A stretch of DNA of 64,000 bases from Progne subis subis (Eukaryota; Chordata; Aves; Passeriformes; Hirundinidae). The notes beneath the pieces are model-generated. The model made no database searches. It was given only the letters and a program-made list of their open reading frames with translations, and was not told where the DNA came from. The position numbers and the translations under genes are program-made. Location: assembly GCA_022316685.1 (NCBI GenBank), contig JAKJHU010000539.1, positions 87,444 to 151,443 on the forward strand. Reading direction: 5' to 3'. This document shows positions 31,797 through 40,956 of this stretch, piece after piece (position 1 is the first letter of the stretch; every line of letters starts with the position of its first letter).

Positions 31797-33190
31797 CTAA
31801 GCCTGATTATCCCTATTTCCCTGGGTAACCGGAGCTGCTTCCTTCTTGCTAGAACTGCCTCTCACAGTCTTGCCATCCAACAATTCATGCAGCCGTTGTG
31901 TCATAGCATCAGTAGATTCTCCATCCCATCTTTTCATGTTTTCTCCACAATCACGCAGGAAGGACCACAGCTTAGCCCGTGGGATGCCTTTTCCCTCTCT
32001 ATCTAGGGAACGTTTGCATGTGGTGCCAGAGCCCCTAACTTGTACTGCAGAGATCTGGAGAATGTTCTCCTTGAGTTCTTTGTGATTCTCCTCCATCTTG
32101 TCTGCTAATCCCCACACCTCTGTTTCCAAAGCTGCGATTCTTGCATGTGTTGGACCATGCACGGCATCTGCATATGTTCGGAGCTTCTTCGCCATATCAA
32201 GCACAGTCTCCTCTGTCTCATCCCGCTTCATTATTGCTAAAGCAGAGGAGTGTTCTTGTGGCCCAAGTCGTACAAGTTTTTGCCACATTACAGGTGTACA
32301 TGGTACCAAGTCGGGGTTCCTAGTGTTTAGGTCATCTGAGAAGACAATCTCTGCCACTGCCATTTCTCTCAAGTGCTGAATCCCTTGTTCAATGGTTTTC
32401 CACTGAGTTTGCTGCAGATAGAGATCGTCGGCACACAGATATCTTTGTGCCACACTTCCCAGGACCCGTTCCCAGAGACTGCAAGGACTAGCCTCCCTCA
32501 TATTTCTTGGTCAATAACTGGATCATGTGATAGGGATCCAAGATGTCTCGCTTTAGTGCTATCCAGAATTGTAGCCTCGCCTGCAGCATCCCAAAGACGG
32601 ACTAACCAACTAATTATAGATTCATCATGTCGTCGAGTATAATCCTTTCTTAGGCCACGAAGGTCCTTCAGGGACAAGGACTCAATAGTATCTCCTGATC
32701 TTGTAGCAGTTGGTCAGGCTCCTGATCTTGTAGCAGTTGGTTGGGCTCTTGATGTTGCAGCAGCTGGTTGGGCTCCTGATCTTGTAGCAGCTGGTTGGGC
32801 TTCTGATCGTGTGCTAGTTGGTTGGACTCCCGATCTTGTACCAGTTGGTTGGGCTTCTGATTCTGTATCAGTTGCTTCAGCTTCTGATTGTGTGTCAGTT
32901 GGTTTGACTCCTGACTGGGTGTCAGGAGGCACTGAGGATCTTTTACTTGAATCATCATCTACTGGTTGATCGGTTTTGTCCGTGTGCTTTTTTTCCTTCT
33001 TTACTGCAGCAACTGCCGGTGTCTTAGCTTTACTGTCTGGTTTAGCTGCAGCCTGAATAGCTGTGGGGTTGGCTGCAGCCTGAGTGACTGATTTATCTCC
33101 CTGCTCCCTTGCCTCTATCTGCTGCCCTACAGTGTTTAGCAGTGTGTGACTCATTCTAGAAAAGCTATAAGCCATATAGAGGAAAGTCAC
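31797..33190 (-). pseudogene. gag: ERVL copy 2 gag
   Basis: Counterpart of 25,826-27,218. The first frame (33,190-32,714, 158 codons) is open across the repeat region, where copy 1 is shifted by one missing T. The 9-residue repeats (32,706-32,931) and the 234-codon capsid-like frame (32,501-31,797) are the same. Confidence 0.7.
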
Positions 33191-33757
33191 CAGGTGAAAT
33201 ACCAGGGAGGTGGGGTCTTAAACATTCAGGAGACCCTGAACATTCTCCAAAAGTGATGTAACTGACTTAAAAGAGAAGAAGGAAAAAAGAGGCTGAAGAG
33301 CCTCATCCCCTACTCCTCCTCTAACAAACTGGGTGCAGTTATTGATAAATCCCCAAAACATGCTGCTGGAACTAGGACGCAGGGTAGGACGAAAAAACCA
33401 TAAACTGAACATACCCAGAACAAACTCCAGTATCTTTATAAGCTTCTTGTAAGCCATAATCACCGAACCCAGCAAAATAACTATTCTAATTTGTGCATCC
33501 CTAGTGTAAAAGCTGTATGTTAAGGACAATATTGGAGCTATTTCTGGGTAGGAAAACAAACCTAGGGACCAGAAAGGTATTAAGACCTCAAAAAAGCCTA
33601 GGGAACAGAAATGCAGAAAAGACTCTATTCTAAGAGACGTTAGGACTTCAAGAAGCAACATGGCCACTGTCTGTTTAATCCCTACCCAAAGGACAACAAC
33701 AACAACAACAAAAAAAAATGCAGTTAATAGTAATACAAGTTTTTTCCACTCTCTTTT

Positions 33758-33775
33758 GCCCCGCAGTAGGCGCCA
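33758..33775 (-). other. ERVL copy 2 primer-binding site
   Basis: TGGCGCCTACTGCGGGGC on the minus strand, 10 bases from the LTR end, identical to 27,786-27,803. Confidence 0.6.
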
Positions 33776-33785
33776 ATTAAGGGTA

Positions 33786-34447
33786 TGTCCTGGTTTGGAG
33801 ACAAATTTGGGGGAAAACTCCTGTATAGGATCCCTCTGGGAAGCAAACTCAAGTGGCCCCTCCCTCCAACCAGTCCGAAAAAAAAACCTTTGTGGAGAAA
33901 ACTGGAAAAAAACTATTTTACTAAACAAATAAAGTGCATACAAGTATAAAGAATGAATAATATGAAACAATAAAACCTCTCGTTCTGAAGTGAGATGGCA
34001 AATTGAGAAAGTCCTTGCCGTGGGTGGAGCTCGGCTCTCTCTCAGTCTCTCCTCAGTCCCAGTCCCTCCGGCGCTGCTGGAAAATGCCGAGCTCCAGGCC
34101 CCGGTGGGCCGCAGGTGCAGCCCCCAGTGCTCCCCTGGGTTTTCAGTCCAGAGCAGGTTTAAACAGTTCCAAGAAAAAAGAAAGAAAAAAAAACAGTCCA
34201 GGGAACTTCTCTGCCCTAGCTAGCTGAAACTAACTAAAAGCAAAAAGATCTCTGTCCTGCAGTCTCTCCAAGCCTCCGCTGAACACCGTCCGGAGAAGAA
34301 TGTGGAGGAGTCAGGCAGTTTTGTCAAAACAAACTCCGCGCTTCTCCTTGCTCTTAGAACCAGTCTTAAAGGCACAGGACTCAATATACAGAGTCCAAAC
34401 AGAACAGACGATTGGGGATACAAGCATCATAAAGTTACCCTAGGACA
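33786..34447 (-). mobile_element. ERVL 5' LTR, right end of tandem provirus
   Basis: 662 bp from TGTCCTGGTTTGG to ACCCTAGGACA on the plus strand. It carries private variants in its right half (AGTCTCTCC, CGCTGAAC, TATACAGAGTCC). Its right neighbour (CTGGGACATCCCGG) is the duplicated unit that is uninterrupted at 1,937 and 54,003. Confidence 0.9.
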
Positions 34448-34749
34448 CTGGGACATCCCGGCTCTTTGGCAGCCTGGGGACTCCTGGGATGTCACCATGG
34501 AGCCCCCGTGAGTGCCTGTGACAGATCGGTGCCTTTGCAGCCCAAGGTGCCCTGGGATGTCACCATGGAATGGCTGTGACTGCCTCTGACCACAGGGCTC
34601 TTGAGCATCCCCAGAAACCCCTGGGAGGTCTCCATGGAGCCCCTGTCTCTGCCTGTGACATTCCAGCTCTGGAACAGCCTGGAGACTCTTGGAAAGTCCC
34701 CATGGAACCCCTCTGAGGGCCTGTGACAGCTCGGTTCCTTAGCAGGCAA

Positions 34750-35030
34750 CCATCACCAGCCCCTGTTGCTATGGTCAGTTTCCATGGCAACCATCACCAG
34801 CCCCTGTTGCTAGGGTCAGTTTCCATGACAACCATCACCAGCCCCTGTTGCTAGGGTCAGTTTCCATGGCAACCATCACCAGCCCCTGTTGCTATGGTCA
34901 GTTTCCATGACAGCCATCACCAGCCCCCTATTGCTATGGTCAGTTTCCATGGCAACCATCACCAGCCCCTGTTGCTATGGTCAGTTTCCATGGCAACCAT
35001 CACCAGCCCCTGTTGCTAGGGTCGGTCCCT
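34750..35030. repeat. 41-bp minisatellite, about 7 copies
   Basis: Units begin at about 34,750, 34,791, 34,832, 34,873, 34,914, 34,956 and 34,997; one unit has an extra base (CCCCCTATTGC). Longest of the three arrays. Confidence 0.95.
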
Positions 35031-35149
35031 TGGCAGCTCCATGCAGATCCCATGCCAGGGGTGGTTCCATGGACACCAGCTCAGGCCTGGAGCCAGAGCC
35101 CGTTGCCATGGCAACCATTTGCAGTCCCATTCCCAGGGCCATGGGATCC

Positions 35150-35445
35150 CAGAAGCACAGAATTGGCTGAGTTGGGAGGGACCCATCAGGATCCTCGAGT
35201 CCAGCTCCTGGCCCTGCACAGGACACCCCAACAATCCCAGCCTGGGCCTGGCAGCGGTGTCCAAACGCTGCTGCAGCTCCCAGAGCCCTGGAGCTGTGAC
35301 CCTTCCCTGGGAGCCTGTTCAGTGCCCCAGCAGCCTCTGGGGGAAAAACCTTTTCCTGACATCCAACCTAAACCTGCCTCGACTCAGCTCCAGCCCTTCC
35401 CTCCAGTGCTGTCCCTGGGCACCAGAGTGAAGAGGTTCCCACAGC
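35150..35445 (-). mobile_element. CR1 LINE 3' fragment
   Basis: Direct copy of the CR1 at 2,470-2,765 within the duplicated unit, with the same truncation point and tail. Confidence 0.85.
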
Positions 35446-36043
35446 CCCCAGCCAGGGACCTGCTCCCAAGGCTGCTGCCGGGGCAACCAGGGCTGGCACC
35501 AGCTGGGATGCTCGGTTTCCATGGGCTGGGATTTAGGAAAGGGTTTCCCAAATTTTATTCTCCCACTAAAACCGAGCTGCCCCTCACTGGCTTCCAGCCT
35601 CCCATGGAAAATACAAAAGGCAAAGATTCCGGAATGGGATAAGGACAATTTACTGGTAATAGCAACAAGATAAGGAAAAACTAGGAACAGAAGGGATAAG
35701 AGAAATGATATACAGGGACAACTACAACAACACAGAATGGCTATTCCCAGCCACATATTTCCTCCTGCTGGGAAAGGACACCCTTGTCCTTGGGGAAGAG
35801 AGAGAGTCCCTTTCCTGCCCCTGGCAATGACCTGAGATGGGATCAAATACAATGTCGGGACCACGGCCAGGACCACCTCACATCATTGCCAGGGGCAGAG
35901 AAAGGGACTGGTGACTCCTCAGCATGGGTCACAGGAGATGTGGGTCACAAGGACTCTTCCCAATGTTGGTCCTCAGATGGGGGATGAAGTTGGAGACTCA
36001 CACAAAACACTGCCTGCACTCGGGGTACACGCCAGGGTTTCCC

Positions 36044-37174
36044 TTACTGGTGACTCTGTTGGTGTCGGCTCAGGTGAGACCTCCGGGTGAAGCTCTTCCC
36101 ACACTGGGGACACTTGTAGGGCCTCTCCCCAGTGTGGATGCGCCGGTGGGTGATGAGGTGGGAGTTTTGCTTGAAGCCCTTCCTGCAGTCGGGGCAGCGG
36201 AAGGGCCTCTCATCTGTGTGAATCCGCTGGTGCTGGAGGAGATTGGAGCTGGTCTGAAACCTCTTCCCACACTCAGGACACTCATAGGGCCTCTCCCCGG
36301 TGTGGATCATTTGGTGGATGATCAGCTGGGACCTACAGTTGAAGCCCTTCCCACATTCCCCACACTTGTATGGCCTCTCCTCAGCGTGGATGTTTTGGTG
36401 GCGGATCAAGTGGGAGCGCTGCCTGAAGCTCTTCCCACACTGCTCACACTCATAGGGCCGTTCCCTGGTGTGGATCCTCTGGTGGGACATCAGGTTGGAC
36501 CTGTGGCTGAAGCTCATCCCACATTGCCCACACTCGTAGGGCCTCTCCCCAGTGTGGATGCGCCGGTGCCTGATGAGGTGGGAGTTTTTCTTGAAGCCCT
36601 TCCTGCAGTCGGGGCAGCGGAAGGGCCTCTCCTCTGAGTGAATCTGCTGGTGCTTGAGGAGATTGGAGCTTCTCTGAAACCTCTTCTGACACTTGGGACA
36701 CTCGTAGGGTCTCTCCCCACTGGGGATGATCTGGTGCCGGACAGTGGTGTTGCTCTGGCTGACATTCTGTCCACCTTCCTGGCACAGGGTGGGTCTTTCC
36801 TCCTGAGAGCACCCTGGGATGGGTTTGGAGTCCTTCCTCCTGTCGGATCTCTGTCGCTTTTTCTCCTGACTTGATTCCTGTGCCGTGGAGCCACTCAAAA
36901 CGGCCTCTTCCATGAGGTCCTGCTGTGGGGATTTGTCCTTCCTGGTGTCCAACCTCAGCTCCTTGTCTCGGGGAGGAAGGACAAGGACAGGATGGGATTT
37001 TCCTCCATGCCACAGGGAAGGGGAAGGAGATTCTCCCAACACATCCCCGGCAGGACGGCGTTGGCAGCAGGGTTGTCCTGCAGCCAGGGGCCATGCTGGG
37101 CTGGGAGATGGAGCAGGAGAGAGGGGGAAAGGGGCACTGACTTCCTCCTCACCTGCCTGGCTGTTTTGCGGCAT
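36044..37174 (-). CDS. C2H2 zinc-finger protein, copy 2 (8 fingers)
   Basis: Minus strand. Probable model: short coding exon 37,174-37,153, a 186-bp intron 37,152-36,967 (GTGAGG donor, AG acceptor), and finger exon 36,966-36,044 ending TAA. Unspliced, the frame stays open through the intron. An acidic/basic N-terminus leads to one degenerate finger and eight complete C2H2 fingers ([64 protein letters not shown]) with TGERP/EERP linkers. No KRAB or SCAN domain is seen; in this avian family the N-terminus is short. At the exon start the ATG of the paralogues is AGG, so translation probably begins at the next ATG (MPQNSQA). An LTR-like element lies upstream in the same orientation (37,810-38,505). 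Role: nuclear sequence-specific DNA binding; targets unknown. No stops, so likely functional or recently so. Confidence 0.8.
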   Translation of the reverse strand: MPQNSQAGEEEVSAPFPLSPAPSPSPAWPLAAGQPCCQRRPAGDVLGESPSPSLWHGGKSHPVLVLPPRDKELRLDTRKDKSPQQDLMEEAVLSGSTAQESSQEKKRQRSDRRKDSKPIPGCSQEERPTLCQEGGQNVSQSNTTVRHQIIPSGERPYECPKCQKRFQRSSNLLKHQQIHSEERPFRCPDCRKGFKKNSHLIRHRRIHTGERPYECGQCGMSFSHRSNLMSHQRIHTRERPYECEQCGKSFRQRSHLIRHQNIHAEERPYKCGECGKGFNCRSQLIIHQMIHTGERPYECPECGKRFQTSSNLLQHQRIHTDERPFRCPDCRKGFKQNSHLITHRRIHTGERPYKCPQCGKSFTRRSHLSRHQQSHQ

Positions 37175-37204
37175 CTTCCTCTTCCTCACAGCCTCCTCCT
37201 CCCT

Positions 37205-37809
37205 CTGGCCAAGGTTTGAGAATGGGAAATCCTGGTTTTGGGCAAAAACAAGGGATGGGTATGTTGAGTTTGAATGTCCCTCTGCTCAAGTCCATCTCTA
37301 CAAGTCACCAGACATCTCGAGTCCCTAATAGTCTATCAAACACCAAGAGCAGCCCTGAAAATTCCTTTGTGGAGCTCCCTGTCTCGGGTCTCCCTGCCCT
37401 CCCCAGGCTGCTGAGAATCCCAGGAATCTGAAAAGCTCACCCCTTTTCCATTTTCTGTTTAGAGATGCTTGGGGTTTTGGGGTCCCAGGGTCCCTTCTCC
37501 CCTTACTCTCTGCTTTGGGGTGCAGGGGCTCCAAGGAGTACCCCCTGCCCCTCTCCAAGCTGTTGAGGGTCCTGCAAATTGCAGCGTTCCCCCACTCCGG
37601 GCTCCAGGGGGACACAGGACTCTGCTCCTCCAGGCTGCCTCTGCCACCAGCCACCACTGGGACCCCCCAATGTCACCCCAAGGGCCATTTTCCACCCAGC
37701 TTTGGAGTTCTTACTTTTCTAAACATGCCCAACCAAAAAAACCCAACCCAAGGACACCCCCAGAATATCTGAGCCAAGCTCCCTGTCTTAGGCTGGTAAG
37801 ACAGGGATC
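37205..37809. other. 5' flank of zinc-finger copy 2
   Basis: Mirrors 50,764-51,371 in the other arm. In the other arm a good splice donor (ATTCCTGTGAGTCTC, 51,145-51,159) suggests a 5' untranslated exon; here the same site reads ATTCCTGGGATTCTC and has lost GT. No separate gene seen. Confidence 0.45.
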
Positions 37810-38505
37810 TGCTACGGAATGTAGGAGCCTCCCTTGAAATGGAAAATACAAACTCCCTCTCTTTGAATTATAATTTTGAAATTAATGGGCTTTCAAGCAA
37901 GGATATGGCAATAGGAATAACAGTTCTTCAGTAGGAAAATTAAACTAAAAGTGCAGTAGTAAAAAAAGACACCACCAAAAAAATCCCCAAAACATAAGAC
38001 TCAGAATCCAACCTGACACCCGGGTAGTCAGAGTGCTGCTTGCAGTTCAATCAAATTGTGCCTGCAGTCCTCCTGGTGTGACAGAAGGGGTTTTGTTGAA
38101 GCAATGATCTTGTAGAAGGGTGTCGTTTTCCTCTGAAGGTCCAATGGTGGTTTAGACGGGTCTGGTCTTCCTCTGGGTATCCAGTGCAAACGGGCTGCTC
38201 TTGGTGATTTAAATCTCAGCTTATATCCAGGTGAGAATGCTTGGCTCCTCCCTCTGGGTGGAGCATCTCACAATGGGATGATGTAATTTTATCAGTCATG
38301 CAGTGAGAGGCAATGGCCCATTACCAGAAGATAACTCCCTGGAGGGAGGATGGGTCATGGAAGAGATCAAGAACACTGCCCCATTTGATGTTTACACAGC
38401 TGTGCCATTAAGAGAAGATCCCCCTCAGAGATATGAGGAATGAATGGGTCATGGAAGAGATAAACAACCTGCCGACCTGGTTTTAGCAGATGGTAATAGA
38501 ATACA
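37810..38505 (-). mobile_element. LTR-like element upstream of zinc-finger copy 2
   Basis: Minus strand from TGTATTCTATTACCATCTG (38,505) to ATTCCGTAGCA (37,810), mirrored at 50,076-50,763 and partly repeated at 40,515-40,705. It contains a duplicated U3-like motif (CTCTTCCATGACCCATCCTC) and a TATA-like box. LTR identity is inferred from TG...CA ends, size and dispersed copies; no target duplication found. Confidence 0.6.
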
Positions 38506-38509
38506 TTTT

Positions 38510-39455
38510 TTTGGTTACATCTTGCATTGCAAGACAGGGCTTGAGGCTCCTTGCCCAGGCTCTCTCCAGAGCACGCCCAGGCCAATGCTCAGCAGAGAAA
38601 AGCCCCGTGAGCAGCCCCAGGGTGGCTGTGGGCAGGCTGGGGGCAAACAGCATGGCTGGGGCTCTGCAAGGTGCCTGGGGGAGACGGGAAGGAGCAGCAG
38701 AGCAGGGGCTGATCCATCCCCACTGCGCTGGACACCCCAGGGCAGCGTCCCACAGCGTCCTCATGCACCTGCCAACAACATCCCCCCTCTGCAGCCCTGG
38801 CCTCTTCCCCAGCTCACACAGGTGCCGCATCCTTGCAGGCACAGACACGGCAGCACTGGCTCAGGAGCCCCTGTTTGCACTGCCCAGAGCAGGCGTCAGC
38901 ACCCCCATGGTGTTGGTGTGGGGAGATGAACCTGAGGGAGCACAAATGCCATCAGCCTCTGGGGCCAGGAAGGGCTAGGGGACAGCAGGGAAACCACTCA
39001 GGTTTGTGGTGGCCTCTGAAGTTATCCAGAAAGTTTGTTCCCATGAGCTGTGAGTTTCCTGTGCCACTGCAGACGTTGTTGCTCAGAGCCAGGGTTGTCT
39101 GGCAGCCACCCCCAAACTGCCCTTAGCATTTCCTTTGCCTCACCTTGGCTTTCTTTCCCCTTCCTGGTACAAATTTCTTAATTTTGCCCCTCCCTGTTCC
39201 CTCCCCTGCAAGCAGCCCATCCCTGGTTGCCCATTCCTTTCTGTCCCCGTTCCCTGTTTCAGTTCCTGAGTTGGCACCATGGGAATGTCCGCTGGGGAGC
39301 AGGATCATCCTCCAAGTGCTTCAGGAATTGTCTGCATGCTCCTGCAGGACTGATATAATGGGTTTTGGTGCTGTGAGTAGAAGCTGAGGGACCTGGGCTG
39401 CTGGACCTTCTGAAGAGAAGGTCCAAGGCTTATCTTGCAACTGCTGCAAGGGTGG
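38510..39455. repeat. GC-rich duplicated block, third copies at 49,010 and 61,880
   Basis: Inverted relative to 49,010-50,065; 49,010-50,040 recurs directly at 61,880-62,930. No consistent reading frame is preserved over the three copies and I recognise no gene. Confidence 0.7.
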
Positions 39456-39459
39456 TTTC

Positions 39460-40040
39460 AGAGAATCACAGTATCAGCCAGGTTGGATAACACCTTGGAC
39501 ATCATCATGTTCAAGCTGTGCCCTGACACTGCCTTGTCTCCCTTGAGCCTCCTCTTCTCCAGGATGAACAACCCCAGCTCCCTCAGCCTCTCCTCACAGG
39601 ACTTGTGTTCCAGACCCCTCACCAGCCTTCTTGCCCTTCTCTGGACACATTCCAGCTCTTCCACTTCCTTCCTAATTTAGGAGGCCCAGAACTGGACACA
39701 GCACTCGAGGTGCTGCCCAATGAATGCTGAGCACAGGTGAAGAATCGCTGCCTTGGTACTGATGGCCACACTGTCCCTGATCCAGGCCAGGAGCCATTGG
39801 CCTGTGGGCCGTGGCCACATGGGCACACTGCTGGCTCTTGTCCAGCCTGCTATCCATCTGTCCCTGCATTTCCCTTTCTGCCTGGCTGCTGTCCAGCCAC
39901 TCTATCTCCAGCCTGTCAGTTGTTTATCCTGGAGAAAAGGACTCTCAAGGGAGACAAGGTAGTGTCAGGACACAGCTTGAACATGATGATGCCCAAGGTC
40001 TTTTCCAGCCTTGCTGATTCTGTGATTCTCTGAAACCACC
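39460..40040. mobile_element. Two head-to-head CR1 fragments
   Basis: 39,460-39,910 is CR1 on the minus strand (CCCAGAACTGGACACAGCAC, CTTCTCTGGACACATTCCAG). 39,915-40,037 is CR1 3' sequence on the plus strand ending GCTGATTCTGTGATTCTCTG. The head-to-head order suggests a rearrangement at 39,910, which is also the inner end of the inverted-repeat arm. Confidence 0.8.
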
Positions 40041-40511
40041 CTTGCAGCAGTTGTAGGATGAGCCCTGGGCGTCCTCTCCAGAAGGTCCAGCAGCCCAGGT
40101 GCCTCAGCTTCTCCTCACAGCCCCAAAGCCCATCCTGTCAGTCCTGTCCAGTGCAGGGGAAACCTTGGACAACTGAATAGCAGAATCAATATCATTTTAG
40201 CAGTAACCGTTTATTGTTTACGTTAAACTCCAGTTATGGATTCTAGCACTACTGTCCACACGAACACGTGTCTCTCAGTTGGCTAAGCCACTTGTTCACG
40301 AGGCAGGCACACATCCTTCAGGACTCCTCATTGGTCAAGCATCCAACATCATGTTGTGTGTCCTCTAAGTTTTGCATTGTTTGTAAACAGTTTCTCAGGC
40401 TCCTGGTTCTTATTTTTAGCCCTGTTGTTATCTCAGTAGCCTTGAGGAAATCCTGAGAGCTCCTGGGCAAGGAGCCTCAAGCCCTGTTTTGCAATACAAG
40501 ATTTATCCAAA
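40041..40511. other. Spacer sequence without recognised gene
   Basis: A 130-bp piece (40,041-40,170) matches the start of the 49,010 block; the rest looks unique. No gene or RNA seen. Confidence 0.4.
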
Positions 40512-40514
40512 AGA

Positions 40515-40705
40515 TGTATTCTATTACCATCTGTGAACACCGGCTGGGGCAGGTTGTTTATCTCTTCCATGACCCATTCCTCATATCTCTGAGGGGATCT
40601 TCTCTTGATGGGCCAGCTGTGTAAAACCAAATCGGGCAGTGTTCTTTATCTCTTCCATGACCCATCCTCCCTCCAGGGAGATATCTTCTGTTAATGGGTC
40701 ATTGC
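40515..40705 (+). mobile_element. Partial copy of the LTR-like element
   Basis: First 190 bp of the element at 50,076-50,763 in the same orientation (TGTATTCTATTACCATCTG, CTCTTCCATGACCCATTCCTC), ending abruptly in zinc-finger 3' flank sequence. Confidence 0.7.
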
Positions 40706-40718
40706 TACTTTGGGAAGG

Positions 40719-40956
40719 GCTCTGGTGACCCAGGTTCCTGTGACCCATGCCGAGAAGTCACCTGTCCCTTTCTCTGCCCTGGCAATGATGTGAGGTGGGA
40801 CTGAAGAACATGAGGGTCTGGGCATGATCCCATCATTGTATTTGAGCCCATCTCAGGTCATTTCTGGCTGGGCTCTGCCCCAGCCCACAGAGTGTGACCT
40901 CAGCCCTGACTCTGTCCCAGCCGCTGTGCCTGAGCCCTGCAAAGCCTAAAGGTCAC
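40719..40956. repeat. Inverted, internally deleted copy of the window's left end
   Basis: 40,719-40,861 is the reverse complement of about 3,158-3,290 (zinc-finger 3' flank) and joins directly to the reverse complement of 1,082-1,180, so about 2 kb is missing between. The LTR at 40,957 follows as it does at 1,081. Confidence 0.8.

Larger units (their letters stand above)
34448..39910. repeat. Left arm of a large inverted repeat
   Basis: Runs antiparallel to 48,560-54,010: minisatellite, CR1, zinc-finger gene, upstream LTR-like element, GC-rich block and CR1 occur in mirrored order with similar lengths (5.46 and 5.45 kb) and high identity. The first 2.9 kb is also directly repeated at 1,937-4,320. 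Confidence 0.9.

Noticed and set aside
33218..33970. A 250-codon minus-strand frame across LTR and leader
   Set aside because: It reads through LTR, primer site and leader, is T-rich and hydrophobic, and is broken in the twin copy.
34750..35030. CRISPR-like repeat array
   Set aside because: Units are contiguous with no spacers, and the DNA is vertebrate; it is a minisatellite.
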